Assembly: GCA_949358305.1 (NCBI GenBank)
Contig: OX442314.1
Location: 33,787,608 to 33,851,607 of the forward strand
DNA length: 64,000 nt
From: Strigamia acuminata
Taxonomy: Eukaryota > Arthropoda > Chilopoda > Geophilomorpha > Linotaeniidae
Direction: 5' to 3'
The notes beneath the pieces are model-generated. The model was not told where the DNA came from. It was given only the letters and a program-made list of their open reading frames with translations, and did no database searches. The stretch's first letter is position 1, and each line of letters opens with the position of its first letter. Below, piece by piece: positions 10,740-20,862 of the stretch. Both the position numbers and the translations under genes were made by a program.

Positions 10740-12057
10740 TGAGCCAGAATATTACTAAGAATTATTAGCAATATTCCTGACTTATTGTTGCCGCAACGGG
10801 ACTTATCAAAAATAACTTTACTGACTCAATTTTAACTTAATCTCAAGCTAAAATGGTGGGAGAAATAACAACTCAATTATTTCTCAAATAAAAAGATGAT
10901 TTATTCGAACTTAGAATAAATGATGAATTAAAATACAATGTTGACTAAGATTACTTTGTGATAAAATGATAAATTAAACAATCCAAAAGGTATTTCACTA
11001 ACAGTGAAAGGAGAAAGAAAAATGGGAAATTATAAAGTAAACGGTCGATTCGACGGCTCCACGTCTCGGAAGCGACAACGGCGTTTACTCTTCTCACTCG
11101 ACGCTCGGCTCGGCTTCGATGATTTCTCACTACGGACTCAATTCCGTCTTGCTTCAAAACACTCGGACTTGATTCCGAACCTTCTAATTCTCCCTTCAAC
11201 TCCGTTTTCTCCAATTCGCAACTCGGTCGCTGCGGCGACTTCGTTGCGGCTAATTCCGCGTACTTCTCACACAGAGCTCGTGTTCGTAGCCCGATGATGG
11301 CGACAAATCTCCTCGGTCTCTCCGCTGCGGTCCTACGGCGGCAAGACAAAATCTCACACAAGCACAAGTTGCTTGGCAAGAAGGTTTTTCCACTGTGTTA
11401 ACTGTAACACAGCAAGAATATCTCACTGCTACTTCTGTAACAGCAAGAAATAAGCCAAATTGTTTAAACAAATCACAAAATCCACTTGAACAATTCTTGG
11501 TTTTCAGAGGTAAATTTCATGACTGGTTTTCTCAAAGGCTGGTTTCATACTGGCTCCTTTCTGCCTTTCTCCAGGAAGCGTTTCCTGTCTGGGAGGGCTG
11601 TGGGCTGGTTTCCTTGGCGACCACCCACCTTTCCTCCCACCGTCTCCAACTTCCTTGTTGAAGCTTATACTTATAAAAACTCCAACTCAAAAAAAATAAA
11701 TCAAATTATACATTTTATTCAGGCTCATTCCTGATGCTACGCTAGTGACCACTAGGGTCACTACAGTAGTAACATCATTTCTTTCTTGATGCATGGATGC
11801 AATCATACAATTTAAAGCAACAATATAAAAGCCTTTTTCCAAAAACTTGGTTATTACTTGTAGTACCACTGGAAAAAAAAGCAGATTTACTCAATTGTAA
11901 AAAATTGTAAATATAAAGTTGTACATGGCGGTTTCTGTTTGACAACCAGATAAGAACTCCACAACTTGGGTGGGAAAAGGGGTACAGACCGTAACCCATT
12001 TGCTGCGCTTTACCAAAAACATATTTTTCTTCCCACCATTGCAACAAACCTCTTCTA
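10740..12057. other. No gene seen; possible decayed LTR
   Basis: A purine tract (GGTGGGAGAAA) at about 10856-10867 after the Gypsy remnant could be a polypurine tract with LTR sequence following it, but no second copy is available to confirm. Open frames here are short and look accidental. Confidence 0.35.
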
Positions 12058-12898
12058 CCTTGTGGTGATCCCAAAATAATTCACCAACTTAGAAGATAAA
12101 TTAATTGTGTCTTCTAATTAATTTGACTGTGGCACACGCCAAGTCAGATCATGTGACCAAGGGGAGAAATCCTCTCTAGGCACATATCACCTCAGGTTGT
12201 CTGGGGTGAAAACGGCAATTGGCCGTTATGGTGCAATATGAGCATTATGGTGCAATAATCCTTTGTTGCACCAGTTTCAGCTAATTGCGCTGATTATCTG
12301 CGCAATATTGAAGCGTGCCGGGCTCGCGCCCTAGCTTCAATCGGGACTGTAATTCAAACATCACAACCCTCAACATCACTGCTATTTGCTTCCAAACATT
12401 AGTATTGACGGAGGACCGTGATTTGAACTTAGTTTCACCTGCTATCTTTGGGCAGCAAAGCACAAAGCCAGCGATTCGCGTGGATCAACTGCCGTTGATT
12501 CCCGCACAGTATCGAGAAGTTCCCGCGATCATCGTGAACCATCGCCGAGACGAGTGCGCGAACATCCGCCGAAGCCATCGTACGCTGACCGGACGCCTGT
12601 ATCCGTGAACCACCGCCGCCGAGCCGTCGTACGAGTTACAGAAGGACACACGAGAACCATCGTCGCCAGGACCATCGTTCGTGAGTCGTTAACGAAGAAG
12701 GAAACCTTCCTCGTAACAACTTTTAGTTGTAAAGCGCCATTTCTGACGCTTTTAGCTTGCAACAGTCGTTGCAAGCCCTTCCATTGTTTCCCGCTCATTA
12801 TTTCGCGACTTGTCGTTTTATTCTCATTATTTGTGTTATTAACACTAGTCATTGTATTTATTGTAATAAAAAGTGTGTGATTTTTATTGATAAAAACA
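12058..12898 (+). repeat. LTR-like dispersed repeat, copy B
   Basis: Diverged second copy of the repeat at 7268-7990, starting GTGGTGATC and in the same orientation. AATAAA near 12866 lies close to the right end. The distance between the two copies (about 5 kb) would fit one old LTR element, with the Gypsy remnant at 10.0-10.7 kb as its interior, but the intervening cyclin fragment and repeat gene argue for insertions or for two solo LTRs. Confidence 0.6.
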
Positions 12899-13052
12899 GT
12901 CTTTTTATTTCTTTTTCCATAAAATTAACCCTAGATAAGTTTCGGCCGCGATATAAGTCTTTTTGAAGCATTCAACTGCGGTTTCTACTTATTTTATTAG
13001 AATTTAAGTAGATAAAAACCCGGATCGCAGCAACCTGCACCAGACTGAGGTT

Positions 13053-13448
13053 TCAATTGCCGGTACGTCTGCTTAATTTTGTTTGCTGGCAGGAACGACA
13101 GAGCCGAGAGCTGTCTACATACCAGATTGAACTATCAGTCTGCAGATGCCGAAATATACAGTGGGCGAAATGGAAATAACAGCCATGTAATGCTGTATTC
13201 GGAAAAATTACCTTAGCTGCATTAAGGACTGCTACTTCAAAATCGCTAATGAAAAATTTGGGATCCATAAGGTCAGTCCCAAATAATGCCTGAATTAAAC
13301 TTGCTACCTTTCCAAAGAACAGCAAGTAAGCTGCTTTGGTCTTTTTCTCTATCAAGCAGAACACTAGCGGTAATATTCTCTTGTACACGTCAAAGTCCCC
13401 ACTTCGCAGCATGAAGGGAGTACAATTGCAGAAACAGATTAGGCACAC
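13053..13448 (-). pseudogene. MULE transposase fragment
   Basis: The minus-strand frame reads LPLVFCLIEKKTKAAYLLFF, then FFISDFEVAVLNAAKVIFP and HGCYFHFAHCIFRHLQ. This is the core of the Mutator-like transposase domain: the second catalytic Asp in the DFE motif followed by the GC.FH. signature. The domain is cut on both sides and no terminal inverted repeat was found. It borders directly on the promoter side of family X copy 2. Confidence 0.8.
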
Positions 13449-13664
13449 TCTTAAATGTCCCTACTTGCCTATTTTCGTTCAAGTTTAAACTGTGGAATCT
13501 CAATACAGGCCTGTTCTACGAACGTAGCCGGGCTTATTAAACTTTGATTAATTATTAAATCAATGGATTACTGACCATTGTTTCATCCACGAGCATATCA
13601 CCAGTGCACGTCGGTACGACGTCGTCTGGAAAACCGTCACGTTACCAAAACGTACAGTATACAT

Positions 13665-13710
13665 CTTGGGATATATAAGGCGATACAACATTGTATTTAC
13701 TTCATATCGT
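13665..13710 (+). promoter_or_regulatory. TATA promoter of family X copy 2
   Basis: GATATATAAGG at about 13670-13680, about 65 bp before the ATG at 13741, in the same setting as for copy 1. Upstream sequence back to about 13468 is also shared, so the core promoter was duplicated with the gene. Confidence 0.65.
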
Positions 13711-13740
13711 TTCAATTCGAATCAAATCTAACAACTCACG

Positions 13741-15720
13741 ATGCAATTCGTTTTAGACGTGCCGAGTCTTCAACAAATGTTATTCATTAAAACCGCAGTT
13801 GGTTTGTGGAAGCACCGCCCGATCGCGTGGGAAGAAACAATGCTAACATGCGAGAGACAATGGTTAAAAATCGAAAACGATGTTAGCGAGCAAATGAATG
13901 ACTTGATTATTCCTGTAGTATTTAAACCTCAGTTACGCGCAAGGATCGAACAAGTTGGCAGGGAACTGCGCGATTGGCTCAAACGGTTAAGGACTCGCGT
14001 TTTCGATGGTCTTTCGGAACCCTTGATGAAATCCCTGACAGAATGCACGCAATGGACGATGCACGGGAAATTGAACGCAACGGCAACAGCACGAGTTCTT
14101 TCGAGATTAGAAAGTCTGACGATCACAGCTCGATTCGACATTGCCTGCATGTTTGCCATCGCGGACGAAGTCGAGCATCTCTGGAAAGCATTTATGGATT
14201 CGGATTCGGACGAGGAAAAGACACCGGTGGATAGTCTGATGTACAACTTTTGGAAAACTGTTTCATTCGATGTCGATTCACCTCAAATTACCGACGACAT
14301 GAAATCCGAAGTGTTTTTAAAGAGCGTTGCCGAACGAAACCAAAGTGCAGTCGAATATCTATGGTCGATAATGCGCGAGAGTGAACGAACTACGTTGGTC
14401 GCCAAACTTGCGTGGGAAGGAAGCGAATTTGAGCTGTTTGTCGAGCTGATAATGGACGATCACATGGTCAATGATAAAATCGGCATCATGTGTTTTCTGC
14501 TTTCACAGATGACTGAAAAACAAGTGAGCGCCATGTTAGACTCGCCATTCGGACATAAACTTTGTTTGTCATTGGCTTTCGACGTTACCACCTTGGATTT
14601 GTTTATGCCATGCGTACGTCAGATTTTGAATACGATTTCCGGTGATTTCTTTTATGAATTAATTCTGGGCTTGAGTGAGTGGTCTGAGCCGACTGAATGC
14701 CTCCATTTACGTAGGATTAAGCGATGTTTTACACAGTTATGGTCAGAAGCTCCGCCCTATCTCAGGAGTTATGTCAAGGGTAATAAATTAGTGTTGGTTG
14801 TAACTCAATTGGTCGATTCCGAGGATTCGGGCAACATACAATTGCTGCTAAAGGACTTGAGCGTCGAAAAAAGAAGGAGAGTTTTGTCCAAATGTCTGTG
14901 CTTGCTTCTTGCGGAGGAGTATTCGTTGAATTGGGATTTCGTCGAGAGCGTGGCCAAGAAGTACATCACTACGAGCGAGGAAATGACGACTTTTAAAAAG
15001 AGTTGTTCTAAGATGGCTTATGCAGTTTGTAGCGCTTTAAGCGTGAGCAAAAGTAAGTGGCTAACGGGTGACCAATTTCTAAGTTTTTGTTTTGGCAATA
15101 ACGAAACGGACAAAGACAAGTTCGTGACATGTTTTGGGCTTTATTATTACGCGAGAGATGTCCCGAATCAACCAAGCTTCATGCTTTGGCCAAAACTGTA
15201 TCGTTACTTCTTTGCGGAGAACGAAAGTGAACATTTGTCTGCAATGACATGTTGCACGTATTTGTTATCCGAGGATTTGACGAATGTGGATTTCCTGTTT
15301 ATGGCGAAGACAGTGGTAGAGATTAGGCAAATTTTATCTCTTAGTTTTGCTCATGCCGTTCGTAGCTTGGTGGCATTTGATTTTATCGAAGAAGTTGCGA
15401 CAAAATATATTACGATGGAAGAAGAATTGGACACTTTTAAGGAGGTTTGCTCTCTTTTTGCGTACCAAGTTTGCGTTGGTATTTATGATGTTGGAGATGA
15501 AGATGAGCGGCCATTGATAGACAACTATTTGGATTTTTGTTTTAAAAATCCTCGGGAGCTTAGCGATTTTAAAAGTACTTTGCCGTTTGATTTTTTCGCA
15601 CGGACCGATTCTGTCGACGGTGACGATTACGATGACGAATTTATCAATGGGATACTCACTTGGTGCGGCTTCTCCTCTGATAAAATCACAGATTTTCTTG
15701 CTACTTATGTGACAAGATGA
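13741..15720 (+). CDS. Family X protein, copy 2 (659 aa, unrecognised)
   Basis: Close paralogue of the protein at 4751-6757, collinear from the first to the last residue, with short in-frame insertions/deletions only (for example a longer DSDSDEEK segment and a shorter GIGIMCF-proximal loop). The C-terminal tandem units are the best conserved part. The frame is fully open, there are no introns and the promoter is shared. The copies diverge mostly in the N-terminal 250 residues and at about 220-245. Indels in multiples of three and the intact frame argue that both copies are or were functional. No membrane segment or known domain is visible. Confidence 0.82.
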   Translation: MQFVLDVPSLQQMLFIKTAVGLWKHRPIAWEETMLTCERQWLKIENDVSEQMNDLIIPVVFKPQLRARIEQVGRELRDWLKRLRTRVFDGLSEPLMKSLTECTQWTMHGKLNATATARVLSRLESLTITARFDIACMFAIADEVEHLWKAFMDSDSDEEKTPVDSLMYNFWKTVSFDVDSPQITDDMKSEVFLKSVAERNQSAVEYLWSIMRESERTTLVAKLAWEGSEFELFVELIMDDHMVNDKIGIMCFLLSQMTEKQVSAMLDSPFGHKLCLSLAFDVTTLDLFMPCVRQILNTISGDFFYELILGLSEWSEPTECLHLRRIKRCFTQLWSEAPPYLRSYVKGNKLVLVVTQLVDSEDSGNIQLLLKDLSVEKRRRVLSKCLCLLLAEEYSLNWDFVESVAKKYITTSEEMTTFKKSCSKMAYAVCSALSVSKSKWLTGDQFLSFCFGNNETDKDKFVTCFGLYYYARDVPNQPSFMLWPKLYRYFFAENESEHLSAMTCCTYLLSEDLTNVDFLFMAKTVVEIRQILSLSFAHAVRSLVAFDFIEEVATKYITMEEELDTFKEVCSLFAYQVCVGIYDVGDEDERPLIDNYLDFCFKNPRELSDFKSTLPFDFFARTDSVDGDDYDDEFINGILTWCGFSSDKITDFLATYVTR

Positions 15721-16366
15721 ATCGTACGATGAAGTATCAAAATTTGGAGAAAAAAAAAGAAAGAGGACAACTGCGCACGGTGAATCCTTTCAAATTTCGC
15801 CATTCACTAACAGTTTGTAAAGAAGGGAGTGACCTTAAGGCCACTGGGTCGTGTGTCACAATGGCGTAGGTGACCGTGGGTGGCCAAGTGGCACAAGTTG
15901 TCACACAAGTACACTCCTAACTGTAACAAAGTATCTATAAAGGAACAAATCTCAAAAACCCTGCAAAATTTTTTTTTAATTTTTTAAAACTTTTTTCAAA
16001 ATCTCAAATTTTTCTTAAATTCCTATAATGTTTTGACCAAAACGCTCCAATTACACATAACAAAGACTTAAAAGCTATACCACTGCTCAAAGTGTGTTGG
16101 AATCGCTCCAAACACAAAACATCTTACAAATTAGGGTCAACACGTACCGGTAATCAAATTTTATTTCATTTTCGGAATAAGTGGAAAAAGCAGTAAAATA
16201 ATTGCACCTACAACTTGTTGATTTCTTTGGCTACTGGTGCTGGCCAATTTTGTCGAATTAATTTCTTTGCATCTTTTCTTTTTGTAAATCACATTTTCAT
16301 TTCTCAATATCAACATTCAAACTTTCCTCACGCTGAGTAGCAGCGCCGCTCTGGTGGGAACAACTT
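15721..16366. other. Intergenic, no gene seen
   Basis: About 80 bp of residual similarity to the 3' flank of family X copy 1, then sequence with GTGTGTCACAATGG and CTATAAAGG motifs that could be remains of an LTR but cannot be paired with another copy. Confidence 0.4.
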
Positions 16367-19300
16367 GTGATGCTTTGCTTCACAAAACACAAAACAAACT
16401 TGCTCTCAATTCCGCGCTTGACGGCAAAGAATTACACCGTGCAATTCAGAGGAAACTGGGCGGACATTAATAGTCCAGTTGGAGAGGCGATTGGAAAGGG
16501 AGCGAAGTGTGGCACCATGTATTTATTGCAACTGAAAAAGGAAGAGCAAGCGAATGCGGTTGCCACGACAACTAAACAAACCAAGGAAATATGGCATAAA
16601 CGATTGTGTCATGCAAACGAGCGAACAATCGACAAGATGACCAACAAGGAATTGGTTTACGGGTTGGAGTACTACAATGCATCATTGGAGAAGTGCATCG
16701 CGTGCGTACTCGGAAAAATGACAAAGAGCCCGTACAAACGAATAAACGAGAAGCAGTCGGATGATGTTTTACAACTAATACACATGGATTTGATTGGACC
16801 ATTCAAGACACCATCCATGGGAGGAAGCAGGTACGCTTTTGTAATTACTGAAGACTTTACACGCAAGAAGTTTGCTTATTTCATGAGCGAGAAATCTCAA
16901 ACATTTGATTTCTTCAAGTCATTTAAAGCAATGGCGGAAAAGCAAACTGGGAACAAATTAAAGCGTATTAGAAGCGACAACGGAGGCGAGTTTGTCAACG
17001 AGAATTTTAAACGTTTATGCAACGATGAAGGCATATTGCACGAGCTCACAGTGCCATTCAATGCAGCCAGCAACGGCATTGCGGAGCGTGCGAATCGAAC
17101 GCTCGTAGAAGCGACACGGACATTACTTTTGGAATCGGGCCTACCGCAAATATTTTGGGCCGAAGCATTTTCAACGTCAATACACGTGAAAAATCGAACT
17201 TTGACGAAACCAAATGGGGATTTAGTTCCAGAAGAAATGTGGATGAAGCGCAAGCAATCAATAAAACATCTTCGAGTTTTTGGTTGTGAGGCTTTCCTGC
17301 ACATCCCAGCAGAGAAGAGGCAAAAGCTTGATCAAAAAGCAAAACGCGGAATATTCGTGGGATATTCGACGGAAAGAAAAGCATTTAGAATTTACGTCCC
17401 AGCAGAAAAGAAAATCCAAGAAGGTAGAACAGTCGAATTTAATGAAGAAATTCGGGGGGCGGACATCTTTAATTTGACAAAACCGGACGAGAATAGGCGT
17501 TTTTGTCAAGAATTCGAAGACGAGGCAATTGGAGAAACAAATGCTAACGATGACAACAATGCTCAACAGCCTGCAGTGATTGTTGAAGATGAACAACAAG
17601 AGCTGCAACGAGATCAACCAGCGCAGATTGGCAGACCTCGGGGAACAACACAAGCCGTGCTCGAGCAGCGACACGCGGAACAAATGGAGCAGCGTGAGCA
17701 ACAATTGCAACAAGAAGGTGTACGACGATCACAGCGCATCGCAGCACAACATGAAGCAGTGAACGCAGCGGTTGAGGCAGCGAATGCAGCATTCGAAGGC
17801 GTTGACGACTTATTTACACCGGAAACATACGAGCAAGCAACAAACTGTGACGACAAAGAGAAGTGGAAAGCGGCGATGGATAGTGAAATAGATTCATTGC
17901 ACGTGAACAATGTTTGGACATTAGTAAAGAAGGAAAAGCAAATGACTACGATAAAGAGCAAATGGATTTATCGGATAAAACTTAACGTAGACAGGAGCGT
18001 AAATAAATACAAGGCAAGATTGGTGGCAGTGGGGTATTCCCAGAGAGCAGGCATAGATTACACGGAAACATTCTCACCAGTTGTAAGAGTCGAATCGCTC
18101 CGCATCATTTTATCCATGGTGGCCAAGCACAAATTGATGACGCGTCAGTTTGACATAAAAACAGCCTACCTGTACGGCCTGATTGATGAAACGATTTTCA
18201 TGGAGCAGCCGGAGGGATATGAACAGAAGGACTTGATTTGCAGACTTGAACGAAGCCTGTACGGCCTGAGACAATCAGGGAGATGTTGGAACGAGAGACT
18301 GGACACGGAATTGCAGAAAATTGGCCTGACACCACTAATTAACGACAGGTGTGTGTATATTTACAAGAGAAAAAATGACTTTATTATTCTGGGGGTGTAC
18401 GTAGATGATATTTTGGCAGCGTTTACTAGTCAAAAGATATTGGACCGGATTTTAAAGAAGATAAAAAGAGTTTTTGAAATTGTTGACTTGGGGGAAGTGC
18501 ATTTTCTTTTGGGAATGGAAATTTCGATAATGGACAACGGAATTCTAATTGGTCAACAAAAATACATAAACGATGTTTTGAAGAGATACGAGCTGATGGA
18601 CGGAGTCACTGCAAACACACCAATGGCTACTGGACAAGACTTAGATAATTTTGAGAAATCGAAAAGAGTCGACCAGCAACTTTATCAGCAAATGATAGGA
18701 TCGCTGATGCACGTGATGATAATATCACGACCGGACATATCATTTGCAATAAGTGCGTTGTCAGCATATTCAAGAGATCCGCGCCAGTTACACTTCAGAG
18801 CGGTCAAACGAGTGATGCGATATCTGAAGAAGACGATTGAGATGCGATTGTTTTTCTCAAATGAGGAAGGGAAATTACAAGGATTTGCGGACGCAAGCTG
18901 GAACGTCACTCAAGATGCAAAATCACATACAGGGATGATAGTAAAAATTAGATCAACAACAATATCGTGGAAAACCAAAAAACAACGATTAGTCGCGATG
19001 TCATCGACAGAAAGCGAGATTTTGGCCATCTGCGAATTGCTGAAATCCATAAAATGGGCACAAGACTTTTTGAGTGAAGTGGGCGAAGGAAGCTGTGTGC
19101 AGAGAAAAGTACCAATCTTCACGGACAGTCAACCAGCAATGCAGATTTTGTGCGGTTCGAACCAGTTTGGAAGAACTAAACATATGAACCGACACTTAAT
19201 GTTCATAAGGGACGAGATAAAACTTAGCAACATTGAACTAATCCATTTACCAACAGGTGACATGATTGCTGATTTCCTGACGAAGGCGGTCGCGAAAGAC

Positions 19301-19486
19301 AAATTCATGGAGGGACGCGACGGCGTGAACTTGACTAGCAACAGTTTTGCCTTCAAAAGTGGAGTCAATTCAAAAGTCTTCACAGTTTACTTCACCATTG
19401 GCTATTCTGGCCGCAAATGCGCTAAAGTTTTCTCCCTTTCGTTGTTCAGTCTTGTAAAACTTCTCTATTTGAGTGCCACGAAGTAA
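16367..19486 (+). mobile_element. Copia-type pol, long open frame (1039 aa), without LTRs or gag
   Basis: Domains in order: tail of the protease region (TNLLSIPRL), GAG-pre-integrase zinc-binding segment (His77, His82, Cys110, Cys113), integrase core with Asp141, Asp204 (SDNGGEF) and Glu240 (the Asp204-Glu240 spacing is the classical D-35-E), integrase C-terminal region, Gln-rich linker (about 390-480), reverse transcriptase with YVDDI near residue 678, and RNase H with FADAS, STESE and FTDSQPA. All catalytic residues looked for are present. Gag and the protease active site are missing, and no LTR, primer site or polypurine tract was found on either side. After the normal Copia end (LTKAVAKDKFMEGRDG) the frame runs about 45 codons into unrelated sequence. 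It is therefore a fragment truncated at both ends, but with an undamaged core. Confidence 0.92.
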
Positions 19487-20511
19487 CTTTTGAAATTCTG
19501 TGACTGGTATGATCTTTGCCAAGGTAACCTGGAGACGCTGATATCCAGCATCCTCTGGATGAGCGAGGACGTGCAGATCGGCTCCGCAATGCTGTAGATG
19601 ATGCTGCCGGTCACCGTGTCCACATTGGCAATGGAAAGCGAGCTACTCGATGGGGCTTTACAACTTTCTATTTCACTTTTTCTCTCTATCTGTCACGGTT
19701 CTCGAGTTACAATACGGATGACCTTGAAGATGACCTCTGAGGTCAAATTGGATGTCATAATTGGATTTCCCCCAAAATACTACCCTTACAATCATTTTGC
19801 TGAATCAACATCTAAAACAGTTTGGGAAATATTTACTGAGAACCAGACTTTCTGACCACCCTGTATACTTACACTTAAGCTTAGTTATACTTACACTTAC
19901 TTACCGTAAATTTACTTATTCTTAAACTTATACTTGCACCACAAACACAATGAAAGTTTTAGTTATTTTGAACATATACGCATGCACCAAATAGTAAATA
20001 ATTATTTACTGAATATTAAAAGCCCAATAACTTAACAGGACTGTCAAATTAATGAAAAACATTTTTCAGAACTCTTAAATGAAGCCAACCGGTGGCTTTA
20101 TTTAAGAGTTTGCCCCTAAAACCGTCAATGCCTTTCCATTCCCCATCCTTCAATACCCCTAAACCCAAAATTTGAAGATGATCTGAAAGGTGGCCGGTAA
20201 AGTAAAATTATACCTCCAGAGAGAATTGTTTATGTACAAATACGAGAAAACAGTCTCACCTTGTGTTGTGAACCAATAGCAGTATATTCTTCAGTCAATG
20301 TCATTTTAAGCTCCTGTGAAAATCGGATGATTTTACGTGTGAATTGTTATTTGAGTCGTATTAATATTGTTGAATTTATATTGTTACTTTGTATTTCCAT
20401 TTTTTGTTCGAGAATTTGATATTGAATTTGTGATTTTGCTAATTTGTTATAATATGTCTTTTATTTTCATTTGTATGTTCTGACCTGTTCATTTTTATTG
20501 GAATCTCAAAT
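19487..20511. other. Intergenic, no gene seen; possible Tc1/mariner-like end
   Basis: At 19841-19863 the sequence TTTCTGACCACCCTGTATA is the reverse complement of a TATACAGGGTGGTCAGAAA-type transposon end common in arthropod genomes. No transposase or partner end was identified. The remainder is AT-rich and non-coding. Confidence 0.4.
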
Positions 20512-20805
20512 TGTTAATCCTTTTTAATCCGTTTGCATTCCTCCACCTGAACACGTCATTCCCCTATCTTACGGATGCTTGTGATTGGTTCTGTGAACCG
20601 TGTCATTTGCATTTCCTTTTCCTTTTATGAATAGAATAAACTCAGTGTACTTTTTCAACTTAAACTGTGTGGTCGTGCTTCTTTTATACTCCAACGCCAT
20701 CTTGGACTTCAACGCGATTTTCAACTGTTACATCCACTTGTAGTCAAGGACTTTAGAAATTAATTGGTAAACTTTGAATATCTTTTATTTACTTCAAGTT
20801 TAACA
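20512..20805 (+). repeat. Putative left LTR of the BEL/Pao element
   Basis: The right end is fixed by the primer-binding site that follows and by the TTAACA ending. The start at TGTTAA (20512) is chosen because it is complementary to that end. AATAAA near 20635 could be the polyadenylation signal. No right LTR copy was found, so the left boundary is a guess. Confidence 0.45.
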
Positions 20806-20806
20806 T

Positions 20807-20826
20807 TGGTGCCGAAACCCGGGAAC
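20807..20826 (+). other. Primer-binding site of the BEL/Pao element
   Basis: TGGTGCCGAAACCCGGGAAC starts with TGG, complementary to the CCA end of a tRNA, one base after the LTR. This type of site is typical for BEL/Pao elements. I did not assign the tRNA. Confidence 0.8.
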
Positions 20827-20862
20827 ATTTTAAATTCCGAATTCATCTAAAAATCTACTAAA

